DNA of 64,000 bases from Streptomyces poonensis. GTDB lineage: Bacteria; Actinomycetota; Actinomycetes; Streptomycetales; Streptomycetaceae. Position numbers and translations under genes: made by a program. Below, piece after piece: positions 48,024 to 56,796 of the stretch (positions are counted from its first letter, which is position 1; the number at the start of each line of letters is the position of its first letter). Under the pieces are notes generated by a model. That model searched no databases, had not been told where the DNA came from, and worked only from the letters and a program-made list of their open reading frames with translations. Where the stretch lies: NCBI RefSeq assembly GCF_014650915.1, contig NZ_BMVW01000003.1, positions 1 to 64,000 on the forward strand, read 5' to 3'.

Positions 48024-49691
48024 TCAGGTTTCGGTTTCCGGTGTCAGTGCTCCGTTGCCGAGCCCTTCCCGGGCCAGTTCGGTCGCTTCCCGGCTCAGCT
48101 CCGCCACCTTGCGCGCCCGCTCCTGGAACTCCCGCAGCGCGCGGAAGGCGGCCCCGTACCGTCGCTGGCCGGCGATGTCCAGCTGCGGGATGCGAGCGCC
48201 CTTCCCGTCGAGGCGGAACGTGCCGCTGGCGCTCGTGGAGCGCCGGGTGTTCGCCGCGCTGCGCAGGAACCCCTGGAGGAAGTCGGTGTCGAGCTGGTCG
48301 CTGACCGAGACGGGTTCCGGGTGGTCGCCGTACTCGACCAGTCCGGCACGCACGAGTTCGGCGACGCCGACCGAAGGGCCCTCGAGGAGGCCCGGGCCGT
48401 CGCCCGCGGTGAGCACCGGCAGCAGCTCGGCCAGCATCCCCACCTGCTCGGCCAACTCGCGCCGCAGGGACCGGTATTCGGCGGCGTAGTCGCGATGGGA
48501 CTCCGCGACGTGACGGCCGGGGGTGAGGTCCACGGTGTCGTCCAGCAGGTCGATCAGCGGTACGTCCGCCACCTGGCCGGGGCCCGGCTCCAGGGAACCG
48601 CCGGGGTCGTTCGCCGTCAGGTCGACCATGCGGACGCCGGTGGCGGCGGCGCCCACGGACTCGGGGCGACGCAACTGCCATACGTGTACGGGGAGGGCGT
48701 GCGAGGCCGCGGTGCCCGGCGGCAGGGCGGTCACCTGGGTGAGGACGCCGCGCCGTACGAGCTCGGCGCGGATGCGCCGGCCGGCCTTGCGGTAGGCCAC
48801 CGACGCGGGCATGACCATGAGGACACGGCCGCCGGGCGCCGTGTGCGCGTACGCGTGCTGCAGCCAGGCGAGTTCGCCCTCGGCGCGTGAGGGGGTGCCG
48901 AACTCCCACCGTGAGTCGAGGAGCAGTTCCTCCCGGCCCCAGTCGGTGTCGCTGACGGGTGGGTCACAGACGACCAGGTCGGCCTTGAGGTCCGGCCACC
49001 GGTCGGCACGCAGGGAGTCGCCCGCGACGATGTCGGCCCCGGTGCGTCCGGTCAGGTCCGCGCGCAGCTGCGCGAAGCGGGCGCTGCGGGCGTCGGATTC
49101 CTGGCCGTACCGCCGGGGGCCCCGTTCCGGCCCGATGGTGAGCAGGAGCGTTCCGATACCGCAGGCCGGATCGAAGAGGGTGGCGTCGTCCGTCACCTCA
49201 CCGGCGAGGTGACGGACGGCTCGCGCGATGCGTGGCGAGGTGACCTGGTCCGAACCCGCCCGTCGCACGGAGTCGGTGAAGCGCTCGGCCAGGGCGTCGA
49301 CCACGTCGCCCGCGGAACCGCCCTCGGCCAAGGACCGCGCCAATCGGACGGCCTCGCGCGGCAGTTGGGCCGACGCACATGAGGCGTCCCCGGCCAGGAG
49401 CTGAGCCACATCGGCGATCCCGCTGACCATCTCGTCGCCGTAGACGCCTCGCAGGGCCTGCCAGAGCTGCACTTCCTCCGAGACACCATGTCCCTTGCGC
49501 TGCCTGTCCAGCCAGGCCTGTACGTCGGCGAGGACGAAGAGCGGACTGTTCGCACCGCCTCCGGCGGGTGCGGGGAAGTCGTCGTAACGCCGCCTCCAGT
49601 TGGAGACCGCAGCCCGGGTGACGCCTGCCAGTCGGGCGATCTCGGAGCCGGTGACCAAGGACCCGGCCGATGGAGCGGCGTTGTCTGTCAT
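48024..49691 (-). CDS. HsdM-like N6-adenine DNA methylase with N-terminal HTH
   Basis: 555 residues. Residues 15-70 are a helix-turn-helix with winged end (TGSEIARLAGVTRAAVSNWRRR, then LFVLADVQAWLDRQ). The methylase core has LFDPACGIGTLLLTIG (motif I) and CDPPVSD at D243, in which the last residue of the (N/D)PP(Y/F/W) motif is Val instead of an aromatic. GGRVLMVMPASVAYRK is motif VI-VIII. The C-terminal 150 residues are helical with an S-subunit-like piece (FLQGFLRSAANTRRSTSASGTFRL). Without a flipped-base aromatic it might be a binding regulator and not an active enzyme. ATG 49691; no clear Shine-Dalgarno. Convergent with McrC. Confidence 0.78.
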   Translation of the reverse strand: MTDNAAPSAGSLVTGSEIARLAGVTRAAVSNWRRRYDDFPAPAGGGANSPLFVLADVQAWLDRQRKGHGVSEEVQLWQALRGVYGDEMVSGIADVAQLLAGDASCASAQLPREAVRLARSLAEGGSAGDVVDALAERFTDSVRRAGSDQVTSPRIARAVRHLAGEVTDDATLFDPACGIGTLLLTIGPERGPRRYGQESDARSARFAQLRADLTGRTGADIVAGDSLRADRWPDLKADLVVCDPPVSDTDWGREELLLDSRWEFGTPSRAEGELAWLQHAYAHTAPGGRVLMVMPASVAYRKAGRRIRAELVRRGVLTQVTALPPGTAASHALPVHVWQLRRPESVGAAATGVRMVDLTANDPGGSLEPGPGQVADVPLIDLLDDTVDLTPGRHVAESHRDYAAEYRSLRRELAEQVGMLAELLPVLTAGDGPGLLEGPSVGVAELVRAGLVEYGDHPEPVSVSDQLDTDFLQGFLRSAANTRRSTSASGTFRLDGKGARIPQLDIAGQRRYGAAFRALREFQERARKVAELSREATELAREGLGNGALTPETET

Positions 49692-49700
49692 GCGGGGTAC

Positions 49701-49791
49701 CGTACACGGACGTCGCCGCTCCATCAATGACAATGATATGTTGACAGTGTACACGAATACCGCGCATGCTCAACTGAATCGATCGTGTACG
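49701..49791. promoter_or_regulatory. Control region with three GTGTAC-type motifs
   Basis: CGTACACG (49701-49708), GTGTACAC (49747-49754) and CGTGTACG (49784-49791) share a core and lie between the methylase and a divergent small gene. A minus-strand -10 (TATCAT, 49733-49738) and a plus-strand TTGACA (49741-49746) are among them. The methylase's own HTH is a candidate ligand. Confidence 0.45.
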
Positions 49792-49911
49792 TTCGGTGTT
49801 CGGCCGCCAGGGCTTGGAGCGAGTCCTCGGCCCGACCCTCCGCAGCGGCGTGCGTACAGTGCCGGACGGGGCCCTGCCCTGAGGGCCGCAGGAGAGACAG
49901 GCAGGCTCCGG

Positions 49912-50460
49912 ATGACCGACATGACCACGGTCGAGTGGTGGGAAACGCTGCCCGCGGAGATCCGCGACCGGGCTGACGCACACGTCCTCCGGGACGCCCG
50001 CCTGCAGGCGGTACGAGTCGTCCTCGAAGCCGGCCGCGCCCACGGCCTGGGTCTCCGTCAAGCTCAACTCGTCGTCCACGACCGATACCTGCACCATGCC
50101 GACAGAATCGCCCATACTCCGGACTGCCCGCTCGATCTGCGGTCGCTGGCCGCCCGCGCCGCCGACTGCCCTGGCCGTATCGTGGCGGTCGAGGCGCTCT
50201 GGGACGGCGACACCGTTCACGACTGGTTCGTGGACCTACTGGCCGTCACCGCCGAGCCCACGGGTGAACACCGGCTGGCCACCATCTACTGGGACACGGC
50301 TGTGCGGTATCTCGGAGAGGACGAGGATCGCGGCCCGCTCCACCCGTCGGCGGCAGCCGCCGACCGGGCGGGCCGAGCCTTGGCCGCCCATCTCTCGGTG
50401 CCCTTCCACTTCGCGAGTCCGGGCACTCCGGACGACCAGGCTCCCCGCCGACGGGAGTGA
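49912..50460 (+). CDS. Hypothetical protein
   Basis: 182 residues, soluble, beginning MTDMTTVEWWETLPAEIRDRADAHVL. The central part (ALWDGDTVHDWFVDLLAVTAEP, HRLATIYWDTAVRYLGE) resembles small Streptomyces proteins of unknown role. Two in-frame ATGs (49912 and 49921); neither has a well-spaced ribosome site. Divergent from the HsdM-like methylase, so it may share its control region. Confidence 0.55.
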   Translation: MTDMTTVEWWETLPAEIRDRADAHVLRDARLQAVRVVLEAGRAHGLGLRQAQLVVHDRYLHHADRIAHTPDCPLDLRSLAARAADCPGRIVAVEALWDGDTVHDWFVDLLAVTAEPTGEHRLATIYWDTAVRYLGEDEDRGPLHPSAAAADRAGRALAAHLSVPFHFASPGTPDDQAPRRRE

Positions 50461-50500
50461 GGGGTCCGACGACTCGGCGATGCATACGGCCCGGTGCGGT

Positions 50501-51748
50501 TCACCAGCCGGGATAACGCTCCCACCAGTGCGGATCCCAACCCCGGAGGTACTCGCTGCCACTGGGCGAGTCGTCGCACTGAAGCAGCAGGTCACGGGCC
50601 AAGGTGTCGAGCACCCAGGCCAGTTCGTGCCGGCTCACCAGGTCGACCGGCAGTGCCTCGACGCCGTGCACGGCGCCCAGCAACGCGCCGGTGACGCACG
50701 CCACGGAGTCACCGTCCGGTGCGCCGGCCGCGAACTCCAGAGCCGCACGGACCTCACCCGGACCCGGGAAGGACGCGGCCACGTACAGGCCGCCCAGGAG
50801 CGCCGAGGGTGCGGTGGGGTCCGGGGCGAGCCGGGCCAGCCTTCCCGCGTGCGCGGGCTCGTCGGCGGCGTACCGGAGTGCCGTCAGAAGGCGGTCGTGC
50901 TCGTCGTCGGTGAGGACTCCGCCGCGGGACCGCTCGCGAGCGCGCAGCGCGGCGATACCTGCGGACAGTGCCGACCGGACCGGCTCACCGGCCTCGGGTC
51001 CCTGTCCGCCGTGCGGAGCGGTTTGCTGTCTCAGGCAGTGGTGGACCAGCACGGTCGCATGGAAGGCGGCGGACTGGGCTCCCGCGTCGCCGTGCGTGAG
51101 CGCGGCGACGTCGCGGGCCTGCCTCGCCCCGGGGAGACCGACGGCCCCGAACGGCAGGGCACGGGTCAACGCGTGGCAGCCCCGGCTCGTGGTCGGTGTG
51201 CCGTAGCCGCCCGGCTCGATCGTCGACAGGGCCGTCACCGTCGCCGGTGCGCTGCCGCGCCGCTCGGCCAGCACGGGGACACCTGCCAGCCAGCCGTCCG
51301 GCCACGTCCTGTCGTCGACGGTGACCCAGCGACGCCGCATCCTGTCCACTTCGATGCCCTGGAGGGCGGCCCACCGGCAGTAGGCGTGCATGACGACCCC
51401 TGGCGGATAGCAGATGCCCTTCTTGTTGCCGCGCACGCTCGCCCGGATGATCCCCTCGGCGGTGAAGCAGGCCAGCTGCGTACTGACTCCCGCCCGCAGC
51501 GGACCGCCGGCCGGTGGCCTGCCCCGGGCCGCTCCCACCGTGTCCCCGAGTGCCAGACCGAGCATCATGCCTCGCACCCGGGACTGCAGCTTCAGGGCTT
51601 CTCTCCGCTGGTCCTTCTCACGGTCCTTCTCGTCGGCCAAAGCAGGCTGTCTCTCTTCGAGTTCGGTAGGTGGTGTGCTCGTCGACCGTACGTGAACCGG
51701 GAAAACGGGTCGTCGGCCGGGCCACGACGGGCCATGATCCGCAATCAT
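50501..51748 (-). CDS. ADP-ribosylglycohydrolase family protein
   Basis: Up to 415 residues. RVRGMMLGLALGDTVGAA is the N-terminal metal-binding block of DraG/ARH proteins (usually GDALG), and DGDSVACVTGALLGAVHGVEALP is the C-terminal DxDS-type block. Such enzymes remove ADP-ribose from proteins or DNA. The start is uncertain: ATG 51748 overlaps head-on with the next gene's ATG and leaves about 70 residues of non-conserved leader; a TTG at 51640 would suit the family better. Cytosolic. No ADP-ribosyltransferase is in the window to say what it reverses. Confidence 0.75.
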   Translation of the reverse strand: MIADHGPSWPGRRPVFPVHVRSTSTPPTELEERQPALADEKDREKDQRREALKLQSRVRGMMLGLALGDTVGAARGRPPAGGPLRAGVSTQLACFTAEGIIRASVRGNKKGICYPPGVVMHAYCRWAALQGIEVDRMRRRWVTVDDRTWPDGWLAGVPVLAERRGSAPATVTALSTIEPGGYGTPTTSRGCHALTRALPFGAVGLPGARQARDVAALTHGDAGAQSAAFHATVLVHHCLRQQTAPHGGQGPEAGEPVRSALSAGIAALRARERSRGGVLTDDEHDRLLTALRYAADEPAHAGRLARLAPDPTAPSALLGGLYVAASFPGPGEVRAALEFAAGAPDGDSVACVTGALLGAVHGVEALPVDLVSRHELAWVLDTLARDLLLQCDDSPSGSEYLRGWDPHWWERYPGW

Positions 51749-52496
51749 GAGAACGTCGTCGAAGCAACTCCTGGTCCGTGCCGCCGCCCGCAACAACGCC
51801 GAGTGGTGCGCGGCGATGAGCCGATCACACGGTATACCGGGCGAGTTCGGGGAACGGGCGTGGACCGCCCCGGTCCGGACACCGCCGTACTACCCCGACG
51901 CGGTGACGTTGGTCCCTGGTGTCGATGCGGCCGCGCTGGTGGCCCGGATCGACACCGCCGTGCCCGGCGCCTCCGTCAAGGACAGCTTCGCCGACCTCGA
52001 CGGTCTCGCGGAGGCCGGTTTCCGGGTGCTGTTCGACGCGCGGTGGATCCACCGCCCGGCGCGTACTCCCCCGCCGTCACCCACCCCGGCTCTCTCCTGG
52101 ACCGTGGTGAGCGACCCGGACCTGTTGCGCGCCTGGGCACTGGCCTGGGACGACGGGAACGGCGACGCGGCCCTCTTCCGGTCCGAGCTGCTCGACGATC
52201 CGGAGACGTTCGTCCTCGCCGGACGGTCTCGCGGCGGCGGAGCGCACGAGAGTGGGCGGGTGGTCGCCGGAGCGGTGGCGAGCCGTGGTGAGCAGGTCGT
52301 CGGGATCTCGAACGTCTTCGCGCCGGACGGCGGCCCTGACGCGGCCTGGCCGGGCGTGCTGGGTGCGGTGCACCGGCTGTTCCCCACCCTGCCGGTGGTC
52401 GGTTATGAGCACGGTGAGGACCTGGATGCCGCGATGCGCCACGGATTCGAGTCGCTCGGTCCGCTGCGCGTCTGGGTCCAGCCGGCTCAGGACTGA
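51747..52496 (+). CDS. GNAT-like hypothetical protein
   Basis: 249 residues. The second half (AWALAWDDGNGDAALF, VVAGAVASRGEQVVGISNVFA, FPTLPVVGYEHGEDLDAAMRHGFESLGPLRVWV) has the strand order of an N-acetyltransferase, with the usual acetyl-CoA loop poorly kept. The first half is probably a degenerate copy. Its ATG overlaps the ATG of the divergent ADP-ribosylglycohydrolase by two bases, unless that gene starts later. Substrate unknown. Confidence 0.5.
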   Translation: MRTSSKQLLVRAAARNNAEWCAAMSRSHGIPGEFGERAWTAPVRTPPYYPDAVTLVPGVDAAALVARIDTAVPGASVKDSFADLDGLAEAGFRVLFDARWIHRPARTPPPSPTPALSWTVVSDPDLLRAWALAWDDGNGDAALFRSELLDDPETFVLAGRSRGGGAHESGRVVAGAVASRGEQVVGISNVFAPDGGPDAAWPGVLGAVHRLFPTLPVVGYEHGEDLDAAMRHGFESLGPLRVWVQPAQD

Positions 52497-52775
52497 CTAC
52501 CCCGCGCTGGTTCACGCCTTCGGCGCCGGCGGGACAAAACCGGGCAGTACGTCTGACGAGAGGACCCGCTTTCGCGTCCAGCCGCTCCCTCAAGGAACGG
52601 AGGACCGCTCAGCCGGACGCACATGAGGGCATCGGCCAACGGCCGGACTGCGCCGGAGCGTGGCCGCACTTCCGGCGCGCTCGATGTGATGCGGCCGGGG
52701 ACGACCGGCGCCGGTGAGGAGTGCCTGACTCCGTGTCACCTTCTGAGGGACACTTCACCTCACGGGGGATGCTGT

Positions 52776-55700
52776 ATGGCAGAACGCACATACGATGTGG
52801 TGGCGCTTCAAGTCCCGATCGTCTATGACATATGGGGCGACCACGATCCGGACGGAATGATCTACGCGCTCGCCGCTGACGAGGACGAACTCAGGGCGAT
52901 CCGGCGGGAGTTCCCCGATCCGTTTCCCCATCCGGTCGAGGAGCCGGACCGGCTCCCGAAGCCCCATCCGCTCGTCCGGCCGCTCGTGCTGCGCGCCACC
53001 GTCGGCGACCAGGTCGTGGTGCGGTTCCGCAACGAGCTGCCGCAGCGCGCCGGCATCCACGCCCAGGGCGTCGGCTACGACGTCCTCGACGCGGACGGCG
53101 GCAAGGTCGGCAGGAACCCGGACTCCGCCGCCGCACCGGACGGCGGCCGCCGCACCTACGCCTGGCGGTGCGACACCGAAGGCACGTTCTTCTTCGGCGA
53201 CCTCGCCGACCTGCGCGGCGCCGAGCACGGCTCGAACGCGCACGGCCTGTTCGGCGCGCTGATCGTCGAACCGCGCGGCGCGACCTGGACCGACCCGGTG
53301 ACCGGCGGACCGCTGGAGTCCGGTCTCTACGCGGACGTCCACGTGCCCGGCCGGCCGAGCTTCCGCGAGTACGCGATCTTCATGCACGACGAGACCCACA
53401 ACCACAACCCCGTCCTGCCGCCGCACCCGCGCTACCACTGCGACCTGCCGCGCCCGCACACGCACTCCGTAGCCGCGGGCGGGGAGCGGCTGGCGCCCGA
53501 CCTGTTCGGCGACGAGGACCCGGGCCACGGCGGACACGAGGACACGGGCGACGACGCGCACGCCGCCTCGATGATGCTGATGAGCTACCGCACCGAGCCG
53601 ATGGGCTGGCGCGCCTTCGCCTACGAGCGGATGCTCGCCGACGGGCAGCTGGACCCGGTGCGCGACCAGGTCATCGGCGAGGAGCAGCACCACAGCTCCT
53701 GGCTGTTCGGCGACCCGGCGACCCCGGTGCTGCGCGCCTACCGCGGGGACCACGCGCGGATCCGGCTGCTGCACGCCGGCGTCAAGGAGACCCACGTCTT
53801 CCACCTCCACCTGCACCAGTGGCGGGCGATCCCCGGCAACGACGACTCGCCGCTGATCGACTCCATCTCCATCGGCCCGCAGCAGGGCTTCACCATCGAG
53901 ACGACCGCCGGGTCGGCCCAGCGCGCGTACGGCGACGCGATCTTCCACTGCCATCTGTATCCGCACTTCCACTCCGGGATGTGGGGCATCTGGCGGATCT
54001 TCGACAGGCTGCAGGACGGCTCGGGGCACTATCCGGACGGCACGCCGGTCGCGGCGCTGCGGCCGCTGCCCGGCAACCCGGACCGGCCGCAGCCGCCCAC
54101 CGCCGAGCGGCCGGGCTTCCCCGCCTTCATCCCCGCCGCGTTCCCGCAGAAGTCGCCCCGCCCGCCGCGCACCCCGCACATGCCGGAGGGCATGGGGCGC
54201 GAGCCCACCGGCCTGGAGCGCGCGGCGTTCGTCGACGACCCGCAGCCGGGCGAGGCGTTCACCCGGGTGACGCCCCCGGGGGTCACCCCGCCGGTGCGCC
54301 GCTACCACCTGGTGGTGCTGGAGGCGCCGGTCACGTACTTCGACGGCGGCGACGGCCACGGAGACGGGGACGAGGACGAGGGTGGGGAAGCCGGGCACGG
54401 CAGCCGGTGGTACGACCCGCGCGGCCACCTCTTCGCGCTGAAGGAGGAGATCGACGAGGCCGGCGGGGTCGAGGAGTTCCGGCGGCAGCTCGCCGAGGGC
54501 CACCGGCAGGTGGAGCCGATCGCGATCCGCGGGCGCAAGGGAGAGGTGCTGGAGTTCACGCTGACCAACGCGCTGCCGGTCGGCTGCCAGGAGGAGACCG
54601 CCTTCGACCCGGTGCTGCCCTTCCAGCCCGAGTGCGGCCTCCACGTCCACCTGGTCAAGTTCGATCCGCTGGTGGCGGACGGCGCCAGCGTGGGCTGGAA
54701 CTACCTCTCCGGCACCACCACCACCGACCAGGGCGCGGAGGACTTCGCGCGGTACAACTCCTGGATGTACCGCTGGTACTGCGACGAGGAGTTCGGCGTC
54801 GTCTTCTTCCACGACCACCTCCTCGCCAACGAGCGGCAGCGGCACGGCCTGTTCGGCAGCATGATCGCCGAACCGGAGGGCGCGGTCTGGGTCGACCCGC
54901 ACGACCACGGCCGCGAGGTGCGCAACGGGAACCAGGCGGTGGTACGGCTCCCGGACGGCACGGCCTTCCGCGAACAGGTCCTCGGCGTCGCCGACTTCGT
55001 ACCGCTCTTCGAGCGCAAGGACGGCCGCGACGACCCCGTCAACCCGCCGGAGTTCCCCGGCCGGCTGGAGGACCACGGCGCGATGGCCGTCGGCTACCGC
55101 TGCGAACCGCTGCACGAGCGCGGGGACGAACCGGCCGACTGGTTCTCCAGCGACAAGCACGGCGACCCCGGTACCCCCCTCCTGCGCGGCTACCCCGGCG
55201 AACCGGTCCGGCTGCGGCTCTACCAGGGCTCCCACGAGGAGCAGCACAGCCTGATGGTGCACGGCATGCGCTGGCGGGCCTGGCGCGACGACCCTCCCCC
55301 AAGCTCTCGGCTTCGCTCGAGCAGGGCGGTACCCCCATCCCCGCTGCGCGACCAGCAGACACTCGGGATCTCCGAGGCGTTCAGCTTCCACCTGGACGAG
55401 CACCGCGGGCCGGGCGACTACCTGTGGCACTTCGCCGCGAGTGACGACACCTGGATGGGGTGCTGGGGGCTGTTCCGGCTGCACGAGGAGGAGCAGCCGG
55501 ACCTGCCGCCGCTGCCCGGCCACCGGACCGGTGACCCGCTGCCGCCGTTCCACGCCGCGCGGGCCCGGCGCTACCGGGTACGCGCACGGAGCCGGGAGAT
55601 CCACTACAGCGGCCGGCGATCGGACCCGTTCGGCGTGGAGTACCGCACCGACGGCCAGCCGGACGGCGAACCGCTGATCATCCGCTGCCGCGCCGGCGAG

Positions 55701-56549
55701 TGGGTGGAGATCCGGCTCCGCAACGACCTGACGGTGCCGCTGACGCCCACCCCGTTCGACCCGCCGCTGCCCGCCAAGGACGACCCGGCGTCCCGTGAGA
55801 TCTCCGAGCGGGTGTCGCTGCACGCGGGCGGCCTGGTCCGGTACGACGTACGGGACAGCGACGGGGCGCACATCGGGCACAACCCGGACGGCACGGTGGG
55901 ACCGGGCGACGAGATCGTGTACCGCTGGTACGCCGACACCCCCGGTGCCGTCCTCCTCCAGGACCGCGCCGACCTGCGCACCCACCGGCACCGCGGGCTG
56001 ATCGGCGCGCTGATCGTCGAGCCGGCCGAGGTCACGCCGGACCGCTGGACCGGGGCGCGAAGCCTGCTGCGCCGCCCGGACGGGCCGCCGGTGCACGAAC
56101 TGGTCCTGCTCGTCCAGGACGGCATGCGGCACTACCACGACGGCGACCCCGACCAGCCGGTACGCGACCTGGAGGACGAGCCGGAGGACGCCGGCCAGAA
56201 GGGACTCAACTACCGCAGCGCCCACCTGGTGCCGTCCCGGCCGTCCCTGGCCGACCCGCGGCCACCGACACCGCTGCTGGAGTGCCGGAAGGGTGACCGC
56301 ATCCGGCTGCACCTCGTGTTCGGCACGGACAAGCCGCGCAACCACAGCTTCCTCGTGCACGGCGCGACCTGGCCGATGGAGGAACACCTGCGGCAGCCGC
56401 GGGTCGGTTCCGTCGGCGCGCTCAGCCCCGGCAGCGTCCGCACCCTGGACCTGACGGCCGGCGGGCCCGGCGACTACGCGTACCGCACCGGCGTGCTGCG
56501 CTGGGCGCTCTCGGAGGGGGTGTGGGGTCTCATCCGGGTCCGTGACTGA
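52776..56549 (+). CDS. Six-cupredoxin-domain multicopper oxidase
   Basis: 1,257 residues in three domain pairs. All four His-x-His motifs of a trinuclear copper centre are in domains 2 and 3: HLHLH (343-347), HCH (391-393), HVH (623-625) and HDH (679-681). The type 1 copper site is HCHLYPHFHSGM in domain 2. In domains 1, 4, 5 and 6 the equivalent segments have lost the ligands (FFFGDLAD, HFAASDDTWMG, LLQDRADL, RWALSEGVW), so only the centre of the chain is catalytic. No signal peptide is seen. Between WRAWRDD and LRDQQTL a proline/serine insert is coded by a repeat-like sequence. ATG 52776, GGGG upstream. Substrate unknown; metal or phenol oxidation is usual. Confidence 0.82.
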   Translation: MAERTYDVVALQVPIVYDIWGDHDPDGMIYALAADEDELRAIRREFPDPFPHPVEEPDRLPKPHPLVRPLVLRATVGDQVVVRFRNELPQRAGIHAQGVGYDVLDADGGKVGRNPDSAAAPDGGRRTYAWRCDTEGTFFFGDLADLRGAEHGSNAHGLFGALIVEPRGATWTDPVTGGPLESGLYADVHVPGRPSFREYAIFMHDETHNHNPVLPPHPRYHCDLPRPHTHSVAAGGERLAPDLFGDEDPGHGGHEDTGDDAHAASMMLMSYRTEPMGWRAFAYERMLADGQLDPVRDQVIGEEQHHSSWLFGDPATPVLRAYRGDHARIRLLHAGVKETHVFHLHLHQWRAIPGNDDSPLIDSISIGPQQGFTIETTAGSAQRAYGDAIFHCHLYPHFHSGMWGIWRIFDRLQDGSGHYPDGTPVAALRPLPGNPDRPQPPTAERPGFPAFIPAAFPQKSPRPPRTPHMPEGMGREPTGLERAAFVDDPQPGEAFTRVTPPGVTPPVRRYHLVVLEAPVTYFDGGDGHGDGDEDEGGEAGHGSRWYDPRGHLFALKEEIDEAGGVEEFRRQLAEGHRQVEPIAIRGRKGEVLEFTLTNALPVGCQEETAFDPVLPFQPECGLHVHLVKFDPLVADGASVGWNYLSGTTTTDQGAEDFARYNSWMYRWYCDEEFGVVFFHDHLLANERQRHGLFGSMIAEPEGAVWVDPHDHGREVRNGNQAVVRLPDGTAFREQVLGVADFVPLFERKDGRDDPVNPPEFPGRLEDHGAMAVGYRCEPLHERGDEPADWFSSDKHGDPGTPLLRGYPGEPVRLRLYQGSHEEQHSLMVHGMRWRAWRDDPPPSSRLRSSRAVPPSPLRDQQTLGISEAFSFHLDEHRGPGDYLWHFAASDDTWMGCWGLFRLHEEEQPDLPPLPGHRTGDPLPPFHAARARRYRVRARSREIHYSGRRSDPFGVEYRTDGQPDGEPLIIRCRAGEWVEIRLRNDLTVPLTPTPFDPPLPAKDDPASREISERVSLHAGGLVRYDVRDSDGAHIGHNPDGTVGPGDEIVYRWYADTPGAVLLQDRADLRTHRHRGLIGALIVEPAEVTPDRWTGARSLLRRPDGPPVHELVLLVQDGMRHYHDGDPDQPVRDLEDEPEDAGQKGLNYRSAHLVPSRPSLADPRPPTPLLECRKGDRIRLHLVFGTDKPRNHSFLVHGATWPMEEHLRQPRVGSVGALSPGSVRTLDLTAGGPGDYAYRTGVLRWALSEGVWGLIRVRD
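55292..55339. repeat. Probable short palindromic (REP/MITE-like) Streptomyces repeat inserted in frame
   Basis: The stretch begins CCCTCCCCCAAGCTCTCGG and ends CGGTACCCCCATCC, with an imperfect inverted repeat across its middle (AGCTCTCGG / CTCGAGC). I recognise it as like the short GGGGGTACC...GGGGGAGG repeats spread between Streptomyces genes. Here it lies inside the oxidase gene and codes for about 16 residues rich in Pro, Ser and Arg without breaking the frame. Confidence 0.6.
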
Positions 56550-56583
56550 CCTGGCCCGGTCCGGTCGCGATGGTCGGGAGGGT

Positions 56584-56618
56584 CTCAGGGGCCAGCTGGC
56601 ACTCAGCTGGCCCCTGAG
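56584..56618. terminator. Terminator after the multicopper oxidase
   Basis: A perfect 15-bp stem (56584-56598 with 56604-56618, arm CTCAGGGGCCAGCTG) and 5-base loop GCACT, 35 bp after the oxidase stop. It separates the oxidase from the ligase pair. Confidence 0.88.
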
Positions 56619-56796
56619 CCGCGCGAACACTCGCGCCTCGACCGGGTCGGGAGAGACAGTCCCATGCCGCGCGAAGTGGAGCGGTGAGGGTGGTCGGGAC
56701 TGACGGTGCCCGTGTGCCGCGGTCGGCGGCGGGGTACCCGGCGGAGCGCCGGGCAACTGGAGTGCAGCAGCTGATCCACCGCGGAAGGAGCCGAAC

